A DNA stretch of 64,000 bases from Actinobacteria bacterium OK074 (GTDB lineage: Bacteria; Actinomycetota; Actinomycetes; Streptomycetales; Streptomycetaceae), in contig LJCV01000088.1 in NCBI GenBank assembly GCA_001298575.1, positions 26,610 to 90,609 of the forward strand, read 5' to 3'. Made by a program: the position numbers and the translations under genes. The notes beneath the pieces are model-generated. The model searched no databases, was not told the origin of the DNA, and worked only from the letters and a program-made list of their open reading frames with translations. This document shows positions 44,111 through 52,743 of the stretch, piece by piece (the stretch's first letter is position 1; each line of letters opens with the position of its first letter).

Positions 44111-45072
44111 GCCCGTTCCTTCTCACCCGCACCCTGCCCGAGGACGCCACCGACGCGGCCCTGCGCGCCGACGTCCTGTACGGCCTCACCCGCACCCCGA
44201 AGACGCTGCCGCCGAAGTGGTTCTACGACGCGCACGGCAGTGAACTCTTCGACGAGATCACCGAGTTGCCCGAGTACTACCCGACGCGCGCCGAACGCGA
44301 GATCCTGATCGCCCGCTCCGGCGCGATCTCGGCGGCGACCGGTGCGCGCACCCTGGTCGAGCTGGGTTCCGGCTCGTCCGAGAAGACCCGCCACCTGCTC
44401 GACGCGCTGGGGGCGGGGCTGCACACGTACGTGCCGGTCGACGTCAGCGAGAGCGCGCTCACCCAGGCCGGGCACGCGCTGGTCGCCGAGCGGCCGGGGC
44501 TCGCCGTGCACGCGCTGATCGCGGACTTCACCGCGGACCTCGCCCTGCCGGACACGCCGGGGCCCCGGCTGCTGGCGTTCCTCGGCGGCACCATCGGCAA
44601 CCTGCTGCCGGCCGAGCGGGCCGCCTTCCTGGCCTCGCTGCGGGCGCTGATGGCGCCCGGGGACGCGCTGCTGCTCGGCACCGACCTCGTCAAGGACGAG
44701 GCGGTCCTGGTCGCGGCGTACGACGACGCGGCCGGGGTGACGGCGGCGTTCAACAAGAACGTGCTGAGTGTCGTCAACCGCGAGCTGGGTGCCGACTTCG
44801 ATCCCGGCGCCTTCGAGCACGTGGCGCGCTGGGACGCCGGCAGCGAGTGGATCGAGATGCGGCTGCGGTCGCGCACGGCCCAGACGGTGAAGATCCCGGC
44901 CCTGGACCTCGCCGTCGACTTCGCGCCCGGCGAGGAACTGCGCACCGAGGTGTCGGCGAAGTTCCGCCAGGACGGCGTGCGCGCCGAACTGACCGCCGCG
45001 GGGCTGGACTTGGCGCACTGGTGGACGGACCGGGAAGGCCGGTTCGCGCTCTCGCTGAGCCTCGCCCGGTAG
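44107..45072 (+). CDS. egtD: L-histidine N-alpha-methyltransferase
   Basis: Protein of 321 residues, GTG start. It has PPKWFYDAHGSELFDEITELPEYYPTRAE, the SAM-binding LVELGSGSSEKT and LAFLGGTIGNLLP of the family. It makes hercynine from histidine with three SAM. The next gene is dodecin, so egtE (the PLP lyase) is not in this operon. Confidence 0.96.
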   Translation: MSPFLLTRTLPEDATDAALRADVLYGLTRTPKTLPPKWFYDAHGSELFDEITELPEYYPTRAEREILIARSGAISAATGARTLVELGSGSSEKTRHLLDALGAGLHTYVPVDVSESALTQAGHALVAERPGLAVHALIADFTADLALPDTPGPRLLAFLGGTIGNLLPAERAAFLASLRALMAPGDALLLGTDLVKDEAVLVAAYDDAAGVTAAFNKNVLSVVNRELGADFDPGAFEHVARWDAGSEWIEMRLRSRTAQTVKIPALDLAVDFAPGEELRTEVSAKFRQDGVRAELTAAGLDLAHWWTDREGRFALSLSLAR

Positions 45073-45090
45073 CCCCCGGGGGCCTGCCCC

Positions 45091-45137
45091 GCCGTATGCG
45101 GTCGCCCGACGCCTCGCGCCCGGCGACCGCATGCGGC
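45091..45137 (+). terminator. Terminator of the egt operon
   Basis: 16-bp stem GCCGTATGCGGTCGCC / GGCGACCGCATGCGGC with one G-T pair and a 15-nt loop, 18 bp after egtD. Confidence 0.7.
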
Positions 45138-45187
45138 ACGGTGGAGTGACGTGTGAGACACCCGCCGCGGCGGAGAGGAGCACCCGC

Positions 45188-45406
45188 ATGTCCCACCACA
45201 CCTACCGGGTCACGGAGATCGTCGGCAGTTCGCCCGAGAGCATCGACCAGGCGATCCGCAACGGCGTCGGCCGCGCCTCGCAGACCCTGCGCAACCTGGA
45301 CTGGTTCGAGGTCACGCAGGTCAGGGGGCACATCGAGAACGGGGAGATCAAGCACTTCCAGGTCGGTCTGAAGGTCGGTTTCCGGCTGGAGGAGGACGGC
45401 GGCTGA
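45188..45406 (+). CDS. Dodecin
   Basis: Protein of 72 residues: MSHHTYRVTEIVGSSPESIDQAIRNGVGRASQTLRNLDWFEV is the dodecin fold with the flavin-contacting Trp, ending FQVGLKVGFRLE. It forms dodecamers that store flavin and CoA. GAGAGGAG precedes the ATG. Confidence 0.95.
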   Translation: MSHHTYRVTEIVGSSPESIDQAIRNGVGRASQTLRNLDWFEVTQVRGHIENGEIKHFQVGLKVGFRLEEDGG

Positions 45407-45427
45407 GCCGCGGCCGTACCCCGTCCG

Positions 45428-45450
45428 GGCCCCGGGAGGCGCCCGGGGCC
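45428..45450 (+). terminator. Terminator after dodecin
   Basis: 9-bp perfect stem GGCCCCGGG / CCCGGGGCC with a 5-nt loop. Confidence 0.6.
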
Positions 45451-45586
45451 GCGCGGGCGCAGACTGGAGACATCCGGCGGGCACGGCCCGCTCCCGCAGC
45501 GCCCGGATTCTCGCGCCCCTTCAGCGGCGCGACCGTGCAAGGCCGACGCGTCCATCCGTCCGCAGTCGCGAGACGAGGTGTCTTTG

Positions 45587-46969
45587 ATGGACGGTACGGC
45601 TCTGCAGACACTCAAGGAGGCCCTGCGCGGCCCCGTGTTCGGCCCCGACGACGACGGGTACGAGGACGCGCGCGCCATCTACAACGCGTCGATCGACCGG
45701 CACCCCGCCGCGTTCGCCCGCTGCGCCGACGCCGGGGACGTGCGCACCGCGATCGGCTTCGCCCGTGAGCGGGGCCTGGAACTGGCGGTGAAGGGCGGCG
45801 GACACAGCGGCCCCGGGCTGTGCCTGGTCGAGGACGCGCTCACCCTGGACCTGGCCGGGCTGCGCTGGGTGCGGGTGGATCCCGCGGCGCGCACCGCGCA
45901 GGTCGGCGGCGGCGCGCAGCTGGGCGACCTGGACCACGCGGCGCACGCCTTCGGCCTCGCCACCCCGGCCGGGATCATGTCGACGACCGGCGTGGGCGGG
46001 CTGACCCTGGGCGGCGGCCACGGGCACCTCACCCGCCGCTACGGGCTGACCGTCGACAACCTGCTGGCGGCCGACGTGGTCCTGGCCGACGGCACGTTCG
46101 TGACCGCCTCGCGCGACGAACACCCCGATCTCTTCTGGGCGTTGCGCGGGGGCGGCGGCAACTTCGGGGTGGTCACGGCGTTCACCTACCGGCTGCACCC
46201 GGTGGACACGGTGGGCGTCGCGGTGACCGTGTGGCCCGCCGACCGCACCCGTGAAGTCCTGCACTGGTACCGGGAGTTCCTGCCCGCCGCGCCCCGCGAC
46301 CTGAACGGGTTCTTCGCCGGGCTCGTCGTGCCGCCCGGGCCGCCGTTCCCCGAGCAGATCCACGGGCACAAGATGGCCGCCGTCGTGTGGTGCGCCACCG
46401 GCGACCTGGTCGGCGACCGGCTGGAGAAGGCCCTCGCCGCGGTGACCGAACCGGCCCCGCCCGCCTTCCACTTCACCACGCCCATGCCCTATCCGGCGTT
46501 CCAGGCCATGTTCGACGAGCTGATCCCGAAGGGCCTGCACTGGTACTGGCGCGGCGACTTCTTCGACGCCATCCCGGACGCGGCGATCGACGTGCACCAG
46601 AAGTACATCGAGAACCTCCCGACCGGCCTGTCGACGATGCACCTGTACCCGGTGGACGCGGCCGCCCACGAGGTGGACCCCGACGACACGGCGTGGGCCT
46701 ACCGGGACGCGGTCTGGTCCGGTGTGGTCGCCGGCATCGACCCCGACCCGGGCAACGCGGACCTGATCCGGCAGTGGTGCGTGGACTACTGGGCGGATCT
46801 GCACCCGTACTCGATGGGCGGCTCGTACGTGAACTTCATCGGCCAGCACGAGGGTCAGGAGCGGGTGCGGGCCACGTACCGCGGCCACTACGACCGGCTG
46901 GCCGCCGTCAAGCGGACCTACGACCCGGACAACGTGTTCCGCGCGAACCAGAACATCGTGCCCGCGTGA
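45587..46969 (+). CDS. FAD-linked oxidase (berberine bridge enzyme type)
   Basis: Protein of 460 residues with a PCMH-type FAD domain. VKGGGHSGPGLC has the His that typically carries FAD, then GVGGLTLGGGHGHLTRRYGLTVDNLL, and the C-terminal berberine-like motif YDPDNVFRANQNI. It oxidises an unknown alcohol or sugar. GTG at 45578 is an alternative; the ATG is chosen because GAGG lies eight bases ahead. A shared terminator separates it from the convergent permease. Confidence 0.9.
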   Translation: MDGTALQTLKEALRGPVFGPDDDGYEDARAIYNASIDRHPAAFARCADAGDVRTAIGFARERGLELAVKGGGHSGPGLCLVEDALTLDLAGLRWVRVDPAARTAQVGGGAQLGDLDHAAHAFGLATPAGIMSTTGVGGLTLGGGHGHLTRRYGLTVDNLLAADVVLADGTFVTASRDEHPDLFWALRGGGGNFGVVTAFTYRLHPVDTVGVAVTVWPADRTREVLHWYREFLPAAPRDLNGFFAGLVVPPGPPFPEQIHGHKMAAVVWCATGDLVGDRLEKALAAVTEPAPPAFHFTTPMPYPAFQAMFDELIPKGLHWYWRGDFFDAIPDAAIDVHQKYIENLPTGLSTMHLYPVDAAAHEVDPDDTAWAYRDAVWSGVVAGIDPDPGNADLIRQWCVDYWADLHPYSMGGSYVNFIGQHEGQERVRATYRGHYDRLAAVKRTYDPDNVFRANQNIVPA

Positions 46970-46976
46970 ACCGTGC

Positions 46977-47015
46977 GGCTGCCGCCCCCCGACGGACGTA
47001 CCGGGGGCGGCAGCC
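46977..47015. terminator. Bidirectional terminator between FAD oxidase and NCS1 permease
   Basis: 13-bp perfect stem GGCTGCCGCCCCC / GGGGGCGGCAGCC with a 13-nt loop, between convergent stops. Confidence 0.8.
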
Positions 47016-47026
47016 GGGCCGGAGGA

Positions 47027-48763
47027 TCAGCCCGCCGTGCGGACCTTGGGCGAATCCAGGTCGACCGGGCCACTCGCGCCGCCGCCGGTCTTGCAGGAGT
47101 CGTGGCAGGCGCTCTCCAGGCTGCAGCACAGGGAGCAGATCGGGCCGGAGTGGAACGGGCAGAGCGCGACGTCGGGCCGCTCGAACTCGTCCGTGCACAC
47201 CGTGCAGGTGAGTACGGCCGCCGAGAGCAGGCCGTCCTCGGTGAACAGCGGCTCGTCGAGGTCCTCGGTGCGGGCGATGTAGTACTTGCCCTTGGTGAGC
47301 TTCGCGAACAGCGGCGAGAGCACCATCGCGAGGAACAGCGCGATGAAGGGCGAGAACGCCTTGCCGTAGTCCCCGAAGGCGTTGAAGTAGGCGACGATCG
47401 AGACGGCGGACGCGATCAGCATCGAGCCGAAGCCGACCGGGTTGAAGTTGTACAGGTGGGCCCGCTTGAACTCGATGTAGGAGGGGCTCAGGCCCAGCGG
47501 CTTGTTGATGACGAGGTCGGCGACGACGGCGCCGATCCAGGCGATGGCGACGTTGGAGTAGAAGCCGAGGACGGTGTTGAGGAAGCCGAAGACGCCGCCC
47601 TCCATCAGGGCCAGCGCGATGCCGACGTTGAGGAAGATGTAGACCACGCGGCCGGGGTGACGGTGGGTCAGCCGGGAGAAGAAGTTCGACCAGGACAGCG
47701 AACCGGAGTACGCGTTGGTCGAGTTGATCTTTATCTGGGAGAGGATCACGAAGAACGTGGCCAGCCCCAGGGCGACGGGCGCGGCGAAGGTCTTGAACCC
47801 GGAGACGTACTGCTGGATGGGCTCGTTGGCCTTGGAGAGGCCGACGCTGCCGGCGATGTAGAAGGCGAGGAAGGCGCCGCCGATCTGCTTGGCGCCGCCC
47901 AGAACCACCCAGCCGGGTCCGGCGGACAGCACCGAGGCCCACCAACTGCGGCTGTTCTCGGGGGTCTTGTCGGGCATGAAGCGCAGGTAGTCGACCTGCT
48001 CGCCGATCTGCGCGATCAGCGAGAGGGCGACGCCGGCGCCCGCCCCGACGCTGATGAGGCTGACCGACGAGCCGGTGGGCGAGTTGCCCGCGAAGTGGGT
48101 GAACTTCGAGAACTTCTCCGGCTCCTGGATCGCGATGGAGATGAACGGCGCGACCATCAGGACCAGCCAGATCGGCTGCGTCCAGACCTGCATCTTGGAC
48201 AGCGCGGTCATGCCGTAGATCACCAGCGGCAGGATGATCAGCGAGGCGATCAGGTACGAGACCGGGAGCGGAATGTTCAGGCCCAATTCGAGGGCCTGCG
48301 CCATGATCGATCCTTCGAGGGCGAAGAATATGAACGTGAAGCTGGCATAGATCACCGAGGTCAGCGTGGATCCGAGATATCCGAATCCGGCACCGCGGGT
48401 GAGCAGATCCATGTCGATCGAGTATTTCGCCGAGTAGTACGAGATCGGGATACCCGTGAGGAAGATGACGACCGCCGCGGCGGCGATCGCCACCATCGCG
48501 CTGCCGAAGCCGTAGGAGATCGCGATCGAGCCGCCGATGGCGAAGTCGGCCAGGTACGCGATGCCACCGAGAGCGGTGGTGGCGACGACGTACGGGGTCC
48601 AGCGGCGGAAGGACTTGGGCGCGTAGCGCAGCGAGTAGTCCTCAAGGGTGCTGTTCTGCGTCCAGCCGTTGTACGTGCGGCCGGTGCCGTCCGCCGCCTT
48701 GCCTGACGGATCGGTGGTGGCCGGCGGGGGCGGCGGCACCTCGTTGTCGAGTATTTCCGTCAC
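47027..48763 (-). CDS. NCS1-family permease with Cys-rich C-terminal tail
   Basis: Protein of 578 residues, GTG start with a GAGGGAAGAG site. About twelve membrane helices with NCS1 features (ITSYGFGSAM-like second helix region, GFGYLGSTLTS, KINSTNAYSGSLSWSNFFSR) are followed by a cytoplasmic tail of about 60 residues with eight cysteines (CTVC, CPF, CSLCCS, CHDSC). The tail looks like a zinc- or Fe-S-binding module, absent from plain nucleobase or allantoin permeases. The substrate is probably a purine, hydantoin or related base. The neighbouring binding protein may sense or bind the same compound. Confidence 0.85.
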   Translation of the reverse strand: MTEILDNEVPPPPPATTDPSGKAADGTGRTYNGWTQNSTLEDYSLRYAPKSFRRWTPYVVATTALGGIAYLADFAIGGSIAISYGFGSAMVAIAAAAVVIFLTGIPISYYSAKYSIDMDLLTRGAGFGYLGSTLTSVIYASFTFIFFALEGSIMAQALELGLNIPLPVSYLIASLIILPLVIYGMTALSKMQVWTQPIWLVLMVAPFISIAIQEPEKFSKFTHFAGNSPTGSSVSLISVGAGAGVALSLIAQIGEQVDYLRFMPDKTPENSRSWWASVLSAGPGWVVLGGAKQIGGAFLAFYIAGSVGLSKANEPIQQYVSGFKTFAAPVALGLATFFVILSQIKINSTNAYSGSLSWSNFFSRLTHRHPGRVVYIFLNVGIALALMEGGVFGFLNTVLGFYSNVAIAWIGAVVADLVINKPLGLSPSYIEFKRAHLYNFNPVGFGSMLIASAVSIVAYFNAFGDYGKAFSPFIALFLAMVLSPLFAKLTKGKYYIARTEDLDEPLFTEDGLLSAAVLTCTVCTDEFERPDVALCPFHSGPICSLCCSLESACHDSCKTGGGASGPVDLDSPKVRTAG

Positions 48764-49160
48764 GACTCTTCCCTCTTCTGCCGGTGGGGACGGGGGCCGG
48801 AGGAGTCCGGTTGTCGACGGAAGAGTTGCGACAGGTTGTTTCCGAGCGGTTTCACTTCGTTTAAAGGGGAGTTCCGCGGCCGAATTTTTATCCACGCGCG
48901 TAGAAATAAGGGCGCGGAATTCGATCGGAGGTGTTTCTCGAATTACTGGAGGGACGGAAAAGGGCAGCACGCGGCCGGTCGCCCGCCCTCCCTGCCGCGG
49001 TGGCGGACGCGGGCGGGCGGTGCCGTTCGGCGGGCCGGGCGCACCGGGTTCGGTGGGCTGGTTCCGGCCACGCGTCCAACACTTCCCCTAGAAAGTATTT
49101 CTGGGGGAAGGTAATGTCAACGGCCCAGGAGCGATGCGTACTTGGCGGTGTGGCGGAGGG
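48764..49160. other. 397-bp gap upstream of the permease
   Basis: It holds the permease promoter region, with AT-rich patches at 48850-48910, and a 13-bp inverted repeat CTTCCCCTAGAAA / TTTCTGGGGGAAG (49082-49110, 3-nt loop, one G-T pair). The repeat lies 51 bp past the stop of the binding-protein gene. It may be that gene's terminator or an operator. No gene is visible. Confidence 0.55.
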
Positions 49161-50243
49161 TCAGAGTTGGGCGACGACGTCGAAGGTGAACGCGTCCGCC
49201 CGCGCCAGGTAAAGCCGCTGGTCGAGGTGGTTGCCGTGCAGCCGCAGGGCGCCGCGCGGGCCCTCGTAGGTCACCGCGTCGCCCCTCGCGCGCATCGCGC
49301 GCACGTCGAGGGAGCGGGCCCGCTCGGCCAGGGCGGCGAGCAGCCGCAGCCCCTCGTAGCAGGACTCGCCGAGGCTGCCGACGACCGGCGCCTCCACGCC
49401 GAAACGGCCCGCGTAGCGGCGGCCGAAGTCCAGCGACTCCGCCGTCGCCAGCGTCTCGAAGAAACCGGACGCCGCCCACAGCCCGGTGGTGGCCTCCGCC
49501 CCGGCGCCCATCAGCATGTTCTCGTCCATGTGGGTGCTCAGCCGCAGGCACCGCTCGTGCAGCCCGTGGGCGGCGAACGCCCGGCTGAAGCGGATCGCGT
49601 CGGAGCCGACGAGCAGCATCAGTACGGCGTCGGCCTCGCAGCGCTCGATCCGGCGCAGGACGGGGCCGAAGTCCTGGGTGCCCAGCGGCACGAAGACCTC
49701 GTCGCGGACCTTGCCGCCGCAGGCGCGGGCGTACCCGCGGGCGGCTCGGGCGGTCACCCGGGGCCAGACGTAGTCGTTGCCGACCGTGCACCAGCGCCGT
49801 ACGCCGGTGGCCTCGGCCAACACGCGCATGGCGGGCAGGAGTTGGCGCCCGTCGAGTTCGCCGGTGAGGAAGACGCCGGGGGTGGACTCGCCGCCCTCGT
49901 ACTGGGCGGTGTAGACGTACGGCACCCGGTGGGCGATCCGCGGTGCCAGCGCCCGGCGCACCGCCGAGATGTGCCAGCCCACCGCCGCGTCGACCGCGCC
50001 GAGCGAGACCAGCGCCTCGACCTCGGCGGCCACGCGTTCGGGCGGACCGCCGCCGTCGACGACGACCAGGCGCACCTCGCGGTCCAGGATGCCGCCCGCG
50101 GCGTTGATCTCCTCGGCGGCCAGACAGGCCGCGAGTTCGCACGACGGGCCGAAGATGCCCGCCGGGCCCTGGAGGGGTACCACCAGCGCGACGCTCAGCG
50201 TGTCGTCCCGGCGGCCGTCGCGCCGCACGGGCCCCAGACGCAC
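49161..50243 (-). CDS. Cytoplasmic periplasmic-binding-fold protein (AmiC/UrtA-like)
   Basis: Protein of 360 residues resembling Leu/Ile/Val-type binding proteins (LSVALVVPLQGPAGIFGPSCELAACLAAEEINAAGGI ... VRDEVFVPLGTQDFGPVLRRI). It has no signal peptide or lipobox from the chosen GTG (GGAGGTG five bases ahead). An upstream extension has none either. It therefore resembles AmiC-type amide sensors more than transport receptors. It could sense the substrate of the nearby NCS1 permease. Confidence 0.75.
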   Translation of the reverse strand: MRLGPVRRDGRRDDTLSVALVVPLQGPAGIFGPSCELAACLAAEEINAAGGILDREVRLVVVDGGGPPERVAAEVEALVSLGAVDAAVGWHISAVRRALAPRIAHRVPYVYTAQYEGGESTPGVFLTGELDGRQLLPAMRVLAEATGVRRWCTVGNDYVWPRVTARAARGYARACGGKVRDEVFVPLGTQDFGPVLRRIERCEADAVLMLLVGSDAIRFSRAFAAHGLHERCLRLSTHMDENMLMGAGAEATTGLWAASGFFETLATAESLDFGRRYAGRFGVEAPVVGSLGESCYEGLRLLAALAERARSLDVRAMRARGDAVTYEGPRGALRLHGNHLDQRLYLARADAFTFDVVAQL

Positions 50244-50463
50244 CAGACACCTCCATGAGGGGCGCGGACGGACGCGGACCTTGATCCCGCCCCGGCTCCC
50301 TCGCTGAGGCTTGGTACGAGCCGGGGCGCGCTGCGGTCCGGGCTCGATACGAGCGAACACTAGACCGAGCGCGCGGACACCGGCAATGCCCGCCGGAACC
50401 CGGCCGGCCCGCGCCGCCCCGGTCCGGGCCCAGCAGCACCACGGGCCGCACGGGCCCCGTCGG

Positions 50464-51318
50464 CTACGCCGTCGCGCTCGGTCCGTCCGGGCGGGTGCGG
50501 CGCTGCTCGACCATCTCGTGGCTCAGGTCCGCCGTCTCCGGCTCGGGCAGCCGTTCGAAGCCGTCCTGCGTGATGACCGAGACGATGGGGTAGATCCGGC
50601 GGCCGATGTCCGGGCCGCCCGTGGCCGAGTCGTCGTCGGCGGCGTCGTAGAGCGCCTGGAGCGCTGCCAGGGCCGCCTCGCGACGGGACATCCGCGGGTG
50701 GAACAGTTTCTTCAACGCGCCCCGGGCGTACGGCGATCCGGAGCCCTCGGCGTGGAAGTCGGTCCTCTCGTAGGACCCTCCGGTGACGTCGAACCCGAAG
50801 ATGCGGCCCCGCCTGCCCTCGGTGGCCGCGACGTCGTAGCCGACGAGCAGCGGGACGACGGCCAGGCCCTGCATGGCCTGGCCGAGGTTCTGCCGGATCA
50901 GGCCGGCCAGCCGGGTCGCCTTCGCCTTGAGGGTCATCGGGATGCCCTCGATCTTCTCGAAGTGGGTCAGCTCGACCTGGTAGAGCTTGACCATGTCGAG
51001 GGCGAGCCCGACGCTGCCCGCGAAGGCGATCGCGGTGTGGTCGTCGGCGGGGTGCACCTTCTCCAGGTCGCGCTGGGCGATCAGGTTGCCCATGGTGGCC
51101 CGGCGGTCCCCGGCGATCATCACGCCGTCGCGGTAGGTCAGGGCCAGGATGGTGGTGCCGTGGGGGTACTGGTCGGGGGCGACCCGGACGCCGTCCGGCA
51201 GGAAGCTGTGCGTGCCGAGCAGTTCGGGGCGGACCTCCTGCACGAACTCGGCGAAGGACGAACCTCCGGGCGTGAAGAACTCCTCGCTCAGCCTGCCGCC
51301 GTGTTCATTCCACGTCAT
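50464..51318 (-). CDS. Proteasome beta subunit (orphan copy)
   Basis: Protein of 284 residues. The propeptide ends ...HG with catalytic Thr55 next (TTILALTYRDGVMIAGDRRATMGNLIAQRDLEKV). The other catalytic features (Asp, Lys of EKV, GSGS, DDDSATGGPD) are intact. The usual actinobacterial locus is pup-prcB-prcA beside dop; here there is no prcA, pup or dop. This copy differs in many residues from the canonical Streptomyces PrcB as I remember it. It may assemble with the standard alpha ring as an alternative core. Confidence 0.9.
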   Translation of the reverse strand: MTWNEHGGRLSEEFFTPGGSSFAEFVQEVRPELLGTHSFLPDGVRVAPDQYPHGTTILALTYRDGVMIAGDRRATMGNLIAQRDLEKVHPADDHTAIAFAGSVGLALDMVKLYQVELTHFEKIEGIPMTLKAKATRLAGLIRQNLGQAMQGLAVVPLLVGYDVAATEGRRGRIFGFDVTGGSYERTDFHAEGSGSPYARGALKKLFHPRMSRREAALAALQALYDAADDDSATGGPDIGRRIYPIVSVITQDGFERLPEPETADLSHEMVEQRRTRPDGPSATA

Positions 51319-51469
51319 GCGTGTCCTCCCTCGCCCCGGTGCACACTCCACCGACTCCTACCATGGCCGCCCCGCGCGAAAACGCGCGCGCCGCCCGAGG
51401 TTTCGCGCGGGGCGGGGCACGGTTGTCGCGGCCCGGGAATCCCTGGGGCCCGTCGGCGTTGAACCCTCT

Positions 51470-52492
51470 GTGAGTTCTGTGATCGCGGCGACCCGCTTCT
51501 CGGTCCTGGACCGCTCCCGCATCCGCGAGGGCGGTGACGCCGCCGGTGCCCTGCGGGACACGGTCGAGGCGGCGCGGGAGAGCGAGCGGCTCGGCTACCA
51601 CCGGTTCTGGGTGGCGGAGCACCACGGCGTGCCCGGAGTCGCCGGTTCCGCCCCGACGGTGCTGACGGCGGCCGTCGCCGCGGCCACCCGTACGATCCGG
51701 GCCGGGACCGGCGGCGTGATGCTGCCCAACCACCGGCCGCTGGTGGTGGCCGAGCAGTTCGGCGTCCTGGAGGCCCTCTTCCCGGGGCGGATCGACATGG
51801 GCCTGGGCCGCTCGGTCGGCTTCACGGACGGCGTGCGCCGCGCGCTGGGCCGCGACCGGGAGAACGCCGACGACTTCGCGGCCCAACTCGCCGAACTCCT
51901 CGGCTGGTTCGACGGCACCTCCGCCACCGGCGTGCACGCGCGGCCCGCCGAGGGGCTGCGCGTGCCGCCGTTCGTGCTGGCCATGGGCGAGGGCGCCGAG
52001 ATCGCGGCACGGGCCGGACTGCCCCTGGTCATCGGGGACTTCCGCGGCCGCGACCGCATGCGGCAGGGCATCGACCGCTACCGCGAACTGTTCCGCCCCT
52101 CCCCCTGGGCGGCGGAACCCTACGTGATGATCTCCGGCACGGTCGCGGTCGCCGCCACCGCCGAGGAGGCGCGCCGCCTGCTCGTCCCGGAGGCGTGGGC
52201 GATGGCGTACGCGCGCACCCACGGCACCTTCCCGCCGCTCGCCCCGGCCGAGGCCGTCGAACGACGGACCATGACCGCCAAGGAACGCGGCTTCTACGAG
52301 GCCGGGCTCACCGGGCACATCGCGGGCACCGAGGAGTCGGTCGCGCACGAGCTGGAGACCGTGATCAAGGAGACGGGCGCGCAGGAGGTGCTGGTCACGA
52401 CCAGTTCGTACGACCGCGCGGCCCAGCGCGACTCGTACCGGAGGCTGGCGCGGATCGCGGGACTCACGCAACTCGCGGACAGCAGGCCCTAG
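51470..52492 (+). CDS. LLM-class flavin-dependent oxidoreductase
   Basis: Protein of 340 residues: ARESERLGYHRFWVAEHHG, IRAGTGGVMLPNHRPLVVAEQFGVLEALFPGRIDMGLGRS and the C-terminal TGHIAGTEESVAHELE are typical of the luciferase-like monooxygenase group 1 (MsnO8 type). GTG start; a second GTG three codons later is equally possible. Its stop overlaps the stop of a convergent small gene. Confidence 0.92.
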   Translation: MSSVIAATRFSVLDRSRIREGGDAAGALRDTVEAARESERLGYHRFWVAEHHGVPGVAGSAPTVLTAAVAAATRTIRAGTGGVMLPNHRPLVVAEQFGVLEALFPGRIDMGLGRSVGFTDGVRRALGRDRENADDFAAQLAELLGWFDGTSATGVHARPAEGLRVPPFVLAMGEGAEIAARAGLPLVIGDFRGRDRMRQGIDRYRELFRPSPWAAEPYVMISGTVAVAATAEEARRLLVPEAWAMAYARTHGTFPPLAPAEAVERRTMTAKERGFYEAGLTGHIAGTEESVAHELETVIKETGAQEVLVTTSSYDRAAQRDSYRRLARIAGLTQLADSRP

Positions 52493-52662
52493 TTCCCGGC
52501 CACGCGGGCGGACGAGGACGTCGGGGTGGGCTGGTCGGGCGGTACCGGCGACGCGTTGCTGTTGTCCACCTGCATCAGGAAGACGACGGTTATCACCGCG
52601 CCGGTCAGCATCGCCATCGCGACCAGCCCCCAGATGTTGACAGTTTTCGCGTGTGCGGCCAT
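52489..52662 (-). CDS. 57-residue single-pass membrane protein
   Basis: It runs MAAHAKTVNIWGLVAMAML and so on, with one hydrophobic helix (about 9-30) and a Pro/Ser/Thr-rich outer tail ending RVAGN. GAGGAGG is six bases ahead of the ATG. The TAG stop shares the CTAG tetranucleotide with the opposite-strand LLM gene's stop. The function is unknown; it precedes the acyltransferase gene from the other side (tail to head 81 bp away). Confidence 0.7.
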   Translation of the reverse strand: MAAHAKTVNIWGLVAMAMLTGAVITVVFLMQVDNSNASPVPPDQPTPTSSSARVAGN

Positions 52663-52743
52663 GGCCCCTCCTCACCCGGGGCAAGGCTACGCGTGCCACG
52701 GGCGGGACGGGGCTCGGTTTCGGAATGCTGCCGGGGCCGTTTT

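Noticed and set aside
48880..48900. Sequence resembling a DnaA box (TTATCCACG)
   Set aside because: A single copy next to a transporter promoter; no cluster of boxes or replication genes.
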